Shown: one piece after another, positions 45,401-54,829 of the stretch
Layout of the letters: each line of letters opens with the position of its first letter
How positions within the stretch are numbered: position 1 is the stretch's first letter
Assembly (NCBI GenBank): GCA_021803205.1
Contig: JAJZMB010000147.1
Location: forward strand, 1 to 64,000
Source of the DNA: Bacillota bacterium
Lineage (GTDB): Bacteria > Bacillota > Sulfobacillia > RBS10-35 > JAJYVN01
DNA length: 64,000 bases
Reading direction: 5' to 3'
Notes under the pieces: generated by a model
Database searches by the model: none
What the model was told of the DNA's origin: nothing
The model's input: only the letters and a program-made list of their open reading frames with translations
Made by a program: the position numbers and the translations under genes

Positions 45401-46729
45401 GTGGTGCCGAGCGCTGTGCGCGTTGGCCTGCTCGGTTTGGGTACAGTGGGCCAGGGCGTGGTCCAGGTGCTTGAGCGCAATCGCGCGGATATCGAGCGGA
45501 AGGTCGGTCGGGGCATCGAAATTGTGCGCGCGTTGGTGCGCGACCCGTCAAAGCCACGTCCGGAGGGGCTTCCGGCGGAGCGGATCACGGGCAACGTCGA
45601 GGAGATCCTTGGTGATCCCGAGGTGCGCATTGTCGTCGAGGTCATGGGAGGGACGGGCCCGGCCCGGGAGTACATCCTGCGGGCCTTGCGCTCAGGCAAG
45701 AGCGTGGTGACGGCGAACAAGGACATCATGGCCGAGCATGGGGCGGAAGTGTGGGCCGCTGCCGCGGCCGGAGGGGCGGACGTATTCTTCGAAGCATCGG
45801 TGGGCGGCGGCATCCCGATCGTGCGGGCGATGAAGCAGAGCCTGGCGGGCAACTGCGTGCGGCGCGTGGCCGGGATCCTCAACGGCACCACAAACTATAT
45901 CCTCACCCGCATGAGCCGGGAGGGGTTGTCGCTTGCCGCGGCGCTGGCGGAGGCGCAGGCCCAGGGATACGCGGAGGCCGATCCCAGCGCAGACCTCGAC
46001 GGGCTCGATGCGGCGCGCAAGCTCTGCATCCTGTCGTCGATCGCCTATTCGACCAGGTGCCGTCCGGCCGAAGTCTTCCGACAGGGTATTCGCGACATCG
46101 GGCCTGCGGACATCGCCTATGGGGCGCGCATGGGGTGGATCTGCAAGCTCCTCGGCATCTCCGAACTGCGCAAGGGCGCCGTCAGCATGCGTGTCCATCC
46201 GGCCTTCGTCCGCCGGGAGCATCCCCTGGCCGCTGTCAGTGACGCATTCAACGCGATTTATATCCAGGGCGACGCAATCGGTGAGGCAATGTTCTACGGT
46301 CGCGGCGCCGGAAGTCTGCCCACGGCCAGCGCCATCCTTGGGGATCTCATGGATGCCGCGCGCTTCATCGACCGCGGGGGGAGCGGTACAGCCTGCACCT
46401 GCTTTCATCAGCGGCCTGTGGAAGACATCGGTGCGGTCATATCCCGCTTTTACATCCGGTTGCACGTGGACGACCGAGTCGGCGTGCTCGCCCAGATAGC
46501 GGACGCATTCGGCCGGTGCGATGTCAGCATCCTGTCCGTCCTGCAGTCGCCGCTGTCTCCTGGTGAGGCGTTGACCGGGGAGAGCGGGGAAGGGGAACGC
46601 GCCGAGTTGATCGTGGTCACACATGAAGTGCGCGAGGACAGTCTGGAGCGGGCCATCGCCGGTCTGCGCCGTCTGGCGTCCGTCCGGGGTGTCGGGGCGG
46701 TCATTCGCCTCGCGCCGGAGGACCTATGA
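45401..46729 (+). CDS. hom: Homoserine dehydrogenase
   Basis: NADP-dependent homoserine dehydrogenase, 442 aa, with Rossmann motif VGLLGLGTVGQGVVQVL, catalytic region FFEASVGGGIPIVRAMKQSL, AGILNGTTNYILT, DPSADLDGLDAARKL and a C-terminal ACT domain (YIRLHVDDRVGVLAQIADAF) for amino-acid feedback. GTG 45401 lies about 10 nt after GGAGG; GTGs at 45395 and 45404 are equally possible. The frame upstream (open to 45272) is low-complexity. Its stop overlaps lysC. Confidence 0.95.
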   Translation: MVPSAVRVGLLGLGTVGQGVVQVLERNRADIERKVGRGIEIVRALVRDPSKPRPEGLPAERITGNVEEILGDPEVRIVVEVMGGTGPAREYILRALRSGKSVVTANKDIMAEHGAEVWAAAAAGGADVFFEASVGGGIPIVRAMKQSLAGNCVRRVAGILNGTTNYILTRMSREGLSLAAALAEAQAQGYAEADPSADLDGLDAARKLCILSSIAYSTRCRPAEVFRQGIRDIGPADIAYGARMGWICKLLGISELRKGAVSMRVHPAFVRREHPLAAVSDAFNAIYIQGDAIGEAMFYGRGAGSLPTASAILGDLMDAARFIDRGGSGTACTCFHQRPVEDIGAVISRFYIRLHVDDRVGVLAQIADAFGRCDVSILSVLQSPLSPGEALTGESGEGERAELIVVTHEVREDSLERAIAGLRRLASVRGVGAVIRLAPEDL

Positions 46730-48063
46730 GCGCAGCTGTGGACGGTTGCGTGCAACCGACCGGGCCGGGCCTGCCTGGGACGGAGTCGCGGGCCCTGGTT
46801 GTGCAGAAGTTCGGCGGCAGCTCCCTCGCCACGCCTGACCATGTTCGGCGTGTTGCCTGTCGCATTGCGCAGGATCGGGCGGCGGGACGGCGGTTGGTCA
46901 TCGTTGTTTCGGCGATGGGCGACGCGACAGACGAACTCCTGGAATCCTTGCGCGTTCTCAATCCTCGCGCCCCGGCCCGGGAGGTGGATATGCTGCTCGC
47001 CACCGGCGAGCAGGTTTCTATCGCCCTTCTCGCCAGCGCCCTGTGGGCCCTGGGCTGCCCGGCCGTGTCGCTCACCGGATGGCAGGCGGGTGTCAGGACC
47101 GATCGGGTTCATCGCAAGGCACAGATCGCCGCAATGCAGCCGAGCCGGGTGCTCCGCGAGTTGGAAGCCGGTCGCGTGGTGATTGTCGCCGGTTTCCAGG
47201 GGCTTTCGCCAGACGGTGAAATCACCACCCTGGGGCGGGGAGGCTCCGACACCACCGCGGTGGCGCTGGCGGCGGCACTCGGTGCGGATGAGTGCGAAAT
47301 CTACAGTGACGTGGACGGCGTGTACACGGCCGATCCGCGCGTGGTGCGCAGTGCTCGGCGCATCTCCATCATCTCGTATGACGAGATGATGGAGATGGCG
47401 CATCTCGGCGCCCAGGTGCTGCAGATCCGCGCCGTGGAATGTGCGCTGGTAAACGATGTGACGATCATCGCCCGTTCCACCTTCACCGCAGGGCCCGGGA
47501 CGCGCATCACGGAGGTGGGCGCAGTGGAAGACCATTCCCTCGCACGTGCCGTCGCCCACGACCGCCACGTCGCACGGCTCGCACTGTGCGGGGTGCCGGA
47601 CAGGCCCGGTGTGGCCCACCGGCTGTTTGCGGCGCTGGCGCACCAGCATATCAACGTGGACATGATCATTCAGAGCCAGAGCCGAAATGGCAAGAACGAC
47701 ATCGCCTTCACGGTCGGCAGCGACGAACTGCCCCATGCCGAGGAGACGGCCCGCGGCGTCGGGCGGGAACTGGGTGCCGAGGCCGTGCTGGCGGAGGACG
47801 GCTACGGGAAGGTGTCGCTCATCGGCGCCGGTATGGCGAGCAACCCCGGCGTGGCCGCCGGCATGTTCGCCGCCCTGGCGGACGCCGGTGTGAATATTGA
47901 GATGATCAGCACCTCGGAGATCAAGATCAGTTGCCTCCTGCGCCGTGAGGTGGTCGATACGGCGGTGCGCGCAGTCCATGATGCCTTCAATCTTGGTCGG
48001 GAGTCGCCGCTGCCCGGTTCGACCCGGGCAGGCGGCGCGGTTTCAGCCCAGGGACGCGGTTGA
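46726..48063 (+). CDS. lysC: Aspartokinase
   Basis: First enzyme of the aspartate family pathway, 445 aa. Kinase domain: VQKFGGSSLAT, VVSAMGDATDELL, ATGEQVSIALLA, LGRGGSDTTAVALAAAL and YSDVDGVYTADPR. Two C-terminal ACT domains (ALCGVPDRPGVAHRLF, SLIGAGMASNPGVAAGMF) would bind the feedback amino acid. ATG 46726 overlaps the hom stop (ATGA), so the two act and are regulated together. No asd or thrC/thrB follows. Confidence 0.96.
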   Translation: MSAAVDGCVQPTGPGLPGTESRALVVQKFGGSSLATPDHVRRVACRIAQDRAAGRRLVIVVSAMGDATDELLESLRVLNPRAPAREVDMLLATGEQVSIALLASALWALGCPAVSLTGWQAGVRTDRVHRKAQIAAMQPSRVLRELEAGRVVIVAGFQGLSPDGEITTLGRGGSDTTAVALAAALGADECEIYSDVDGVYTADPRVVRSARRISIISYDEMMEMAHLGAQVLQIRAVECALVNDVTIIARSTFTAGPGTRITEVGAVEDHSLARAVAHDRHVARLALCGVPDRPGVAHRLFAALAHQHINVDMIIQSQSRNGKNDIAFTVGSDELPHAEETARGVGRELGAEAVLAEDGYGKVSLIGAGMASNPGVAAGMFAALADAGVNIEMISTSEIKISCLLRREVVDTAVRAVHDAFNLGRESPLPGSTRAGGAVSAQGRG

Positions 48064-48072
48064 GGAGCACGC

Positions 48073-49008
48073 GTGGGGCCGGTGGACGCCACAGATCCGG
48101 GCGGGGGGACGGGCGTCATGGGTGTTGAGGGTGCCGGGCTGTGTCCGCCGGTCGGTGTCTCGACCGGGGTGTTTTCCCAGTTCCCGGATCACGCGACCCC
48201 GGCTGCCGTCGCCGACGGCATGTCGCGCCTGCCGGCGGACGTGTTTGAGGTGTTGCTGTTCAGTCGCTGGGGGGACATGGTGGCGGCCGGGCGCACCATC
48301 GCCGCGGCGCGGCGTCCGGTCGCCGTTGTCCACGGGGAGAAACGGATCGGTGGTCTGCTCGGTTCGGCCGATCCTGCGGCACAGCGCCAGGGTCAGGATC
48401 TGATCCGAGAGGCGCTGGAGGTCGCAGGGATCCTGGGTGCGCCGGCGATCAACATCCACCTCTGGGATCTGCCGGACTCCGACCGCCACCTGGAGCGCAA
48501 TCTGGCCGCGCTCGCCGAGATCCTGCCCGACGTCTGGCGGAGCGGCATCCGCCTGCTGGTGGAGACCATCCCCTGCCAGGCCGAGATGCCCTGGACCAAC
48601 GTTGAGCGCGCCCTGACCTTCGCGGACGATTGCGCCCGGAACGAGAGCGCCTGCGCGGGCCCCGCCCTGGGTGTGAACCTGGATCTGGAATTTCTCTCCT
48701 GGCACGACGGGGTGGAGGTGACCCTGGAGCGGTATGTGCCTGCATGGGGTGCGCGGGTGGGTAACGTGCACGTGAAGGATCACGACGGTCGACCCTTCGA
48801 CGAACGCGGACGGCGCAGATATGTCAATCCGGGTGACGGCAGCCTGGACTACGCGCATATCTTTGGCCATCTCCGTGCTGCTGGCTATCGCGGCCCGCTC
48901 ACCTTCGAAGGCAATGTCACGGGAGCGGGAGACCGGCATGCCGCGCTCTCCGCCACGGTGATGTATCTGGAACGTATCCGCCGGTGGGCCCAGGCCGCCT
49001 GGGTTTGA
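48073..49008 (+). CDS. Sugar phosphate isomerase/epimerase-like TIM-barrel protein
   Basis: 311 aa resembling the xylose-isomerase-like/AP-endonuclease-2 TIM-barrel superfamily. Putative metal ligands lie in INIHLWDLP, LLVETIPC, LGVNLDLEFLSWHDG, NVHVKDHDG and GPLTFEGN. The residues GDGSLDYAHIF match the usual C-terminal PGDGxxD loop of these isomerases. Substrate unknown. GTG 48073 has GAGGAG at 5-6 nt and lies 9 bp after lysC, so it belongs to that operon. Confidence 0.75.
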   Translation: MGPVDATDPGGGTGVMGVEGAGLCPPVGVSTGVFSQFPDHATPAAVADGMSRLPADVFEVLLFSRWGDMVAAGRTIAAARRPVAVVHGEKRIGGLLGSADPAAQRQGQDLIREALEVAGILGAPAINIHLWDLPDSDRHLERNLAALAEILPDVWRSGIRLLVETIPCQAEMPWTNVERALTFADDCARNESACAGPALGVNLDLEFLSWHDGVEVTLERYVPAWGARVGNVHVKDHDGRPFDERGRRRYVNPGDGSLDYAHIFGHLRAAGYRGPLTFEGNVTGAGDRHAALSATVMYLERIRRWAQAAWV

Positions 49009-49082
49009 CTCCGCTGCGGGATTGGGCGCGGCCGGCCCGCTGTGATGATGTCCTGCCGTGTGACGGAAGAGGGGGTTGCTTG

Positions 49083-50129
49083 GTGACGGACGTCTCTTGC
49101 CCCCCGGCGCTGGTGACGGTGACCCGGGGTGACATCCCCGAATCCGTCCACCGGGTCCATGTGGCCGTGACGGACGCAGCGGGTCGTGTGCGGGCTTCGG
49201 CCGGGGATGCGGGACTGGTCGCCTTCCTGCGCTCGTCGGCCAAACCGCTCCAGGCCCTGCCGCTGGTCGAATCCGGAGCCGCTGCCGCGTTCGGTTTGGG
49301 CTCGGAGGAATTGGCGATCGCCTGCGCGTCTCACGCCGGTATGGAAATGCACACCAGGGCGGTCGCGTCACTCCTGAGCCGGTCGGGATGCTCTCCAGCC
49401 GACCTGGAGTGCGGCGTCCATCCGCCGTTGGATCCGGCCCGTCACGCCGCGCTCATCGCCGCCGGCGAGGCCCCCCAGCGTATCCACAACAACTGCTCGG
49501 GAAAGCATGCAGGCATGCTGGCGGTCTGTCGGCACCTGGGTCTACCCACCGCCGGCTACCTCCATTCCGATCACCCGTTGCAGCAGATGATCACCCGCAT
49601 CGTGACGGATATGGCCGGTGTTCAGCCCATTCTCGGCGTCGACGGCTGTGGAGTCCCCACCTTTGGGCTTCCGCTTGCGGCCATGGCAACGGCCTACGCC
49701 CGCCTGGGAAGCGGTGCCGGTCTGCCGCCCGCCAGGGCAGCGGCCGCCAGGCGGCTGGCCGCCGCGATGGCCGCGCATCCGGCTTTGATCAGTGGGCCGG
49801 GGCACGTGAACACCGACCTGCTGGTTGTGGCCGGCTCGCGCCTGCTCTGCAAGGGCGGGGCGGAGGGGGTGTGGTGCATGGCGCTGCGTGCGGCGGGCTC
49901 CGGTCTCGGCATCGGGCTCAAAGTGGAGGACGGCGCGGGTCAGGCCGCGGAGGCTGCCGCGATCGCCATCCTGGTGGCGCTGGGCCTTGATGGCGTCGCG
50001 CAAGCCCCCATTGCCCGGTACGCGCACCGCGCCGTGCGCAATACGTTGGGCGCCGCGGTAGGGGAATGGCGGGTGGCGCTTCCCGGCAGCTTCTGCGCCG
50101 ATTTGCAGGGGATCGGCGAACGGGCATAG
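49083..50129 (+). CDS. L-asparaginase II-like protein (AnsA/PF06089 type)
   Basis: 348 aa matching the thermolabile asparaginase II family: FLRSSAKPLQALPLVESGAA near the N-terminus, the catalytic-lid AIACASHAGM, HNNCSGKHAGMLAVC, GVDGCGVPTFGLPL and the C-terminal KVEDGAG. The beta-lactamase-like Ser/Lys pair SSAK is in place. GTG 49083 has AGAGGGGG about 7 nt upstream. It likely hydrolyses asparagine to aspartate, which fits its place downstream of the aspartate-pathway genes. That link is inference. Confidence 0.88.
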   Translation: MTDVSCPPALVTVTRGDIPESVHRVHVAVTDAAGRVRASAGDAGLVAFLRSSAKPLQALPLVESGAAAAFGLGSEELAIACASHAGMEMHTRAVASLLSRSGCSPADLECGVHPPLDPARHAALIAAGEAPQRIHNNCSGKHAGMLAVCRHLGLPTAGYLHSDHPLQQMITRIVTDMAGVQPILGVDGCGVPTFGLPLAAMATAYARLGSGAGLPPARAAAARRLAAAMAAHPALISGPGHVNTDLLVVAGSRLLCKGGAEGVWCMALRAAGSGLGIGLKVEDGAGQAAEAAAIAILVALGLDGVAQAPIARYAHRAVRNTLGAAVGEWRVALPGSFCADLQGIGERA

Positions 50130-50167
50130 AAGCGCGCGCCGCATTGTGGTGCATGCACCGCGGGCTG

Positions 50168-50584
50168 ATGTCTGTCGTGCTGGCGTGGAGGCATGGGGCC
50201 GCGAAAGGGGACACTGGCGACTTGGCCGGGATCGCGGAATTGACCGACACCACTTTCGGTAAGCTGGTCTTCAAAGCGAGCACACCGGTTTTGGTCGAAT
50301 TTTGGGCACCGTGGGCCAAACAGTGCATCCTTGCCGATCCCCTGTTGGCGGAAGCGGCCCAGCAGTTTGGTGGCAGCGTCCATTTCGTCCGCCTGAACGT
50401 CGAGGACAATCCGATGGCCGCCACGGTCTATGGGGTCCGGCGTCTTCCGCTGCTGATCCTGTTTCGCCAGGGGGACGAACTTGACCGGTGGTCGGGGGCC
50501 CTGGGCCCGGAGCAGATTGTCGAGCGGGTGCGTGCTGCCTGTGAGGGGGGACCGGCCGAACGGGGGGCAGAATCCGCCAGCTAG
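50168..50584 (+). CDS. Thioredoxin-like protein with a single active-site cysteine
   Basis: 138 aa thioredoxin fold: FGKLVFKASTPVLVEFWAPW, FVRLNVEDNP, the cis-Pro loop RRLPLLILFRQGD and a final helix. The active-site CGPC is WAKQC here: the nucleophilic N-terminal Cys is Ala and only the resolving Cys remains, so classical disulfide reduction is unlikely. ATG 50168 is taken as start; ATG 50153 is possible, and neither has a good ribosome binding site. It follows the asparaginase-like gene by 38 bp. Confidence 0.82.
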   Translation: MSVVLAWRHGAAKGDTGDLAGIAELTDTTFGKLVFKASTPVLVEFWAPWAKQCILADPLLAEAAQQFGGSVHFVRLNVEDNPMAATVYGVRRLPLLILFRQGDELDRWSGALGPEQIVERVRAACEGGPAERGAESAS

Positions 50585-50807
50585 GGTCCGGGGTGTGGCC
50601 GGTGTGCCTGCGGCGTGCAGGGACGCGGGCCAAGGCTGTGCCGTGTTTCGCGTGTGCAGGGGGCTGAAGGGGCGACCAGGACGCTGCGGGGGAGGGCTGC
50701 CGCGCGGGACTCCGGGCGCCAGGAGTTTGGCGGCTGTCGGGATATGGCGTCCTTGCCGTCGGTGCCTGCCGAGTCGTGAGGCATCCTGCCCTTGCTATCA
50801 CCCAGGG

Positions 50808-50935
50808 ACAGTGCTGCAAGTGCTCGCTTGGGCGCCGTCGCCCGGGGCGAAAGCCTTGAGGCGCGATGGTTATGAAACCGTTGACCTTACCTAAAACCGG
50901 TGGTTTGGCAAACGAGGGGTTGCGCAGCGGCCATC
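50808..50935 (+). repeat. Degenerate R element upstream of argH
   Basis: The gap between the thioredoxin-like gene and argH (about 380 bp) ends in an R-like unit: ACAGTGCTGCAAGTGCTCGC, GCCGTCGCCCGGGGCG, GCGATGGTTATGAAACCG, then GGTGGTTTGGCAAACGAGG and GGTTGCGCAGCGGCCATCC. The 3' block is the clearest match. The part before 50800 shows no gene or repeat. Confidence 0.55.
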
Positions 50936-50963
50936 CGCGGTGGCATCAGGAGGGGATGCGACG

Positions 50964-52400
50964 ATGACCGGACCGGACCGGCCGGCGGTGCCGCCGGGCG
51001 GAGCGGCGGGCACCGCCGACCCGGGGGCGGGCATCCACCACGGTCGGCTTGGGGCCGGGGGGGGTGTGGAGGCTAGGCGCTTCACCGCCTCGATCGCCTT
51101 TGACCGCCGCCTGTACCGCCAAGACCTGGCCGGCAGTCGCGCCCATGCCCGCATGCTTGGCTGTCAGGGGCTACTGCCCCGAGAGGACGTGGATGCCCTC
51201 CTGGCGGGTCTCGATGCGGTGGAGGCGGAGATCGATGCCGGCGTGTTTCCCTTCCGCGTCGAGGACGAGGACATCCATCTGAACATCGAGCGGCGTCTGA
51301 CAGAGATCATCGGTCCGGTCGGTGGTCGGCTGCACCTGGCCCGAAGCCGCAACGATCAGGTTGCTCTGGATATGCACCTCTTCGTCAAAGATGCGTGCCG
51401 GGATGTCTCCGCGGCGGTCGCGTCGCTACAGCGCGCCCTGCTGGGTCAGGCCGAGGCGGCCGGCGACACGCTGCTGCCCGGCTACACGCACCTGCAGCAT
51501 GCACAGCCCGTCCTGTTCGCGCACCACCTGTTGGCATATTTCTTCATGTTGCAGCGCGACAAGGGGCGCCTCGTCGACGCTGCGCGGCGGGCAGATGTCT
51601 CTCCCCTCGGTGCGGCGGCGCTGGCGGGCACGTCGGTTCCCGTCGATCCGGCCAGTGTAGCTCTGGACCTGGGACTCGGCGGTACCTATCCCAACAGCAT
51701 GGACGCGGTCTCTGACCGCGATTTCGTCTTGGAGACGCTCGCGGCGCTCGCCATCGTGATGGTGCACACCAGCCGCCTGAGTGAAGAAATGGTCCTCTGG
51801 AGCAGCCGGGAGTTCGGTTTCATCGAGCCGGCGGACGCGTACGCCACCGGCAGTTCCATCATGCCGCAGAAGAAGAACCCCGACGTGGCGGAACTGGCGC
51901 GCGGCAAGTCGGGACGCGTCTTCGGGGATCTGATGGCTCTGCTGACGACGATGAAGGGGCTGCCGCTGGCGTACCATTCAGATATGCAGGAGGACAAAGA
52001 GGCCCTCTTCGACGCCGTCGACACGACGCTGGGCGTGCTCAGGGCCCTCTCCGGGATGGTGGACACCATGCGTCCGTGCCCGCAGAGGATGGAGGTCGCT
52101 CTGGAGGGGGACTTCTCCGGCGTGACCGACATCGCGGATCACTTGGCCCGTAGTGGGGTCCCCTTCCGAGAGGCGCACGCCGTCGGGGGGCGGTTGGTAC
52201 GCCTCTGCGTTGAGCAGGGGCTGCAGCCGGGCGAGGTTTCCGAGGAGGCACTGCGGGAGATCCATCCGGCGCTAAACCTTGAGGCGGTGGCTGCGGCCGA
52301 TCCGGCCAGGGTCGTCCGGGCGCGGCAGAGCCCGGGGGGGACGTCCCCGGAGCGCGTGGCGGAACAGATCGTCCTCGCCCGCCACCTTCTGGACGTTTAG
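50964..52400 (+). CDS. argH: Argininosuccinate lyase
   Basis: Fumarase/aspartase-superfamily enzyme, 478 aa, releasing arginine and fumarate. The signature is GSSIMPQKKNPD; LHLARSRNDQVALD and the catalytic His in GYTHLQHAQP are present. A ~35-residue Gly/Pro-rich extension precedes the conserved HHGRLGAGGGVEARRFTASI. ATG 50964 has AGGAGGGG at 8 nt. argG is not adjacent, which is unusual. Confidence 0.96.
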   Translation: MTGPDRPAVPPGGAAGTADPGAGIHHGRLGAGGGVEARRFTASIAFDRRLYRQDLAGSRAHARMLGCQGLLPREDVDALLAGLDAVEAEIDAGVFPFRVEDEDIHLNIERRLTEIIGPVGGRLHLARSRNDQVALDMHLFVKDACRDVSAAVASLQRALLGQAEAAGDTLLPGYTHLQHAQPVLFAHHLLAYFFMLQRDKGRLVDAARRADVSPLGAAALAGTSVPVDPASVALDLGLGGTYPNSMDAVSDRDFVLETLAALAIVMVHTSRLSEEMVLWSSREFGFIEPADAYATGSSIMPQKKNPDVAELARGKSGRVFGDLMALLTTMKGLPLAYHSDMQEDKEALFDAVDTTLGVLRALSGMVDTMRPCPQRMEVALEGDFSGVTDIADHLARSGVPFREAHAVGGRLVRLCVEQGLQPGEVSEEALREIHPALNLEAVAAADPARVVRARQSPGGTSPERVAEQIVLARHLLDV

Positions 52401-52462
52401 CGGGCGGTTGTGGGGAGAAGGGCCGCGACATCGTCGCGGCCAAGCGAAGGCGGTGACGGCGG

Positions 52463-53746
52463 ATGGTTTCGTCCGAGGGTCTCTTACAGCGCGCCCTCCG
52501 GTGCACGCCCGGTGGCGTCCACAGCCCGGTGCGCGCGTTCACGGCGGTGGGAGGAACCCCCCGCTTCATCGATCGCGCCGCCGGCGCGCACATCTGGGAC
52601 GTCGACGGCCGGCGCTATGTCGACCTGTGCATGAGTTGGGGCCCGCTGCCGCTCGGGCATGCAGACCCGGCCGTTGTGGAAGCAGTGCAGCGGGCGGTCG
52701 CCAACGGGGCGACATACGGCGCCTGCCACGCCGGAGAGGTGGAGTTGGCCGAAACCATTACTGCGGCACTACCTTCGGTGGAGATGGTGCGCTTTGTCTC
52801 GTCCGGCACGGAGGCCGCGATGAGCGCCCTCCGGCTGGCGCGCGCCTTCACCGGACGGTGGAAGGTGCTCAAGTTCGCCGGTGGCTATCACGGGCATGCG
52901 GACGCCTTCCTGGTTTCTGCGGGCTCCGGTGCATTGACCGCCGGAGTCCCTTCCAGCCCCGGCGTCCCGCCCGGCGTGGTCGCGGATACCATTGTTTGCC
53001 AGTACAACAATCTTGATTCCGTACGGGCCGCCCTGGACGACCAAGCCGGCGATGTGGCGGCGATCTTCGTGGAGCCGGTCGCCGGCAACATGGGCCTTGT
53101 GCCGCCGGCGCCCGAATTCCTTACAGGCCTGCGCAAACTCGCGGATGGTGCGGGTGCCCTGCTGGTCTTCGACGAGGTCATCACCGGGTTCCGCGTGGCA
53201 TACGGAGGAGCGCAGTCGCTGTTCGGGGTCATCCCCGACCTGACCTGTCTCGGCAAGGTCATCGGGGGGGGCTTGCCCGTGGGCGCTTACGGGGGACGTG
53301 CCGAGATCATGTGCCAGGTTTCCCCGGCGGGTCCGGTCTATCAGGCGGGGACGCTGTCCGGTAACCCGCTGGCGCTGGCGGCCGGGCTGGCGACCCTGCG
53401 GCGGCTGGGTGAGCCGGGCATGTACCAGGAGTTGGAGTTGCGCGGCCGCCAGGCGGCCGGGATCCTCCGCCGTGCGGTCGAAGCTGCCGGCATCGATTGC
53501 ACCATAGTGCAATTCGGCTCTATGGTGACGCCGTTTTTTTGTGCGGTGGCGCCATCGGATCTGGACGAGGTCCGGGCGGTCGATACGCGTGCCTATGGCC
53601 GCTTCTTCGGCGCCATGCTGGAGGCAGGCGTGTATCTGCCCCCCGCCCAGTTCGAGTGTGCCTTTCTGTCCTTGACCCACGGCCCGGAGGAGATGGAGGC
53701 GCTGCAGGCTGCGGCAGAGCAGGCGTTCCGCGCCGCGCGGACCTGA
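52463..53746 (+). CDS. hemL: Glutamate-1-semialdehyde 2,1-aminomutase-type aminotransferase
   Basis: PLP-dependent class-III aminotransferase, 427 aa, matching glutamate-1-semialdehyde aminomutase of tetrapyrrole synthesis: TPGGVHSPVRAF, VRFVSSGTEAAMSALRLAR, KFAGGYHGHADAFLV, FDEVITGFRV, the PLP Lys in LGKVIGGGLPVGAYGG, and QAGTLSGNPLA. ATG 52463. The enzyme would feed heme needed by the ccm system, but no other hem gene is adjacent, so a HemL-like paralogue cannot be ruled out. Confidence 0.9.
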   Translation: MVSSEGLLQRALRCTPGGVHSPVRAFTAVGGTPRFIDRAAGAHIWDVDGRRYVDLCMSWGPLPLGHADPAVVEAVQRAVANGATYGACHAGEVELAETITAALPSVEMVRFVSSGTEAAMSALRLARAFTGRWKVLKFAGGYHGHADAFLVSAGSGALTAGVPSSPGVPPGVVADTIVCQYNNLDSVRAALDDQAGDVAAIFVEPVAGNMGLVPPAPEFLTGLRKLADGAGALLVFDEVITGFRVAYGGAQSLFGVIPDLTCLGKVIGGGLPVGAYGGRAEIMCQVSPAGPVYQAGTLSGNPLALAAGLATLRRLGEPGMYQELELRGRQAAGILRRAVEAAGIDCTIVQFGSMVTPFFCAVAPSDLDEVRAVDTRAYGRFFGAMLEAGVYLPPAQFECAFLSLTHGPEEMEALQAAAEQAFRAART

Positions 53747-53838
53747 CGCGGCAGCACGGTGTGCCCCGGGGATTGGCAGCGCGCACCTGCGGTGAGCCTG
53801 GGAAAGGGGGGCCGCGCCGGCCTGCGGCGGAGACAACC

Positions 53839-54792
53839 ATGGAGGTCACGGCACTGGTCGGACCAGCTGGCACGGGTAAGAGCCACCGCGCGTCGTTCGT
53901 GGCGCACGCATACGGGTGCACCCACATTGTGGACGATGGCCTGCTCATCCGTGAGGGGCACATCGTCGCGGGCCGCTCCGCCAAAAAGGAAGACAAGGCG
54001 ATGGGTGCCGTACGGCGGGCCATCTTCGCCGAACCCGCCCACGCCGCCCTGGTGCGCGACGCCCTCCGGGCCGAGCGTCCCACGGGAGTGCTGGTGCTCG
54101 GCACCAGCCTGAACATGGTGTGGCGGATCGTGGACGCCCTTGATCTGCCGCGCCCGGAGCGGGTGATCGATATCTCCGCAGTTGCCACCGACGAGGAGAT
54201 CCGTCGGGCGCGGCGGATACGCCGCACCGAGGGTAAGCACGTCATCCCGGCTCCCACGTTCGAGGTCCGGAAATCCTTCTCGGGGTATATGGTCGATCCG
54301 CTGCGCTTTCTCGGGCGGTCGGGGACGGCCGGGGAGCGGGAGCCCCCGATCATCGAGAAATCCATGGTGCGGCCGACGTTCAGCGCCCTCGGGCGGTTCT
54401 TGATCGCCGACACTGTGGTCGGGGCGATCGCCGAACAGGCCTGCCGCGAGGTGGAAGACGTGGTGGAAGCGCGGCGGGGCCGCGTGGAAATGTCCGAGCA
54501 TGGGGTGCACGTGGCTGTGGATTTGACATTGCGCCTCGGCGCCGTCCTGCCGGACGTCCTCCGCGCGGCGCAGGTGCGTGCCCGTGCCGTGGTGGAGGAG
54601 ATGACGGCGCTGAACGTCCTACGGCTGGACGTCATCGCTCGCCGCGTGACGACTTTTCCGGAATCGACGGGTATGCCGACCCATCCGGGTGGGCCGGGAG
54701 ACGCAGGGGACATCGCGTGGGATGGGGGCGGGGGTGCAGACGGAGCGGCCGCAGTCACTGGACTGACGCTTCGAGACCGGCATGGAGAGTGA
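53839..54792 (+). CDS. P-loop NTPase fused to an Asp23/Gls24 domain
   Basis: 317 aa. N-terminal P-loop VTALVGPAGTGKSHRASFVA (Walker A about residues 7-15), then HIVDDGLLIREGHIVAGRSAKKE and VLVLGTSLNMVWRIVDAL. The region FSALGRFLIADTVVGAIAEQACREV to LNVLRLDVIARRV (about 180-275) has the alternating pattern of Asp23/Gls24 (DUF322) envelope-stress proteins. The NTPase part contains EVRKSFSGY and RPTF. Function unknown; the Asp23 half suggests a membrane-proximal role. ATG 53839 has GGAG at 6-7 nt; the frame is open from 53497 inside hemL. Convergent with proC. Confidence 0.75.
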   Translation: MEVTALVGPAGTGKSHRASFVAHAYGCTHIVDDGLLIREGHIVAGRSAKKEDKAMGAVRRAIFAEPAHAALVRDALRAERPTGVLVLGTSLNMVWRIVDALDLPRPERVIDISAVATDEEIRRARRIRRTEGKHVIPAPTFEVRKSFSGYMVDPLRFLGRSGTAGEREPPIIEKSMVRPTFSALGRFLIADTVVGAIAEQACREVEDVVEARRGRVEMSEHGVHVAVDLTLRLGAVLPDVLRAAQVRARAVVEEMTALNVLRLDVIARRVTTFPESTGMPTHPGGPGDAGDIAWDGGGGADGAAAVTGLTLRDRHGE

Positions 54793-54829
54793 GCAGGACG
54801 CGCGAGGGCACGTCCCGGGTGAGGGCGAC

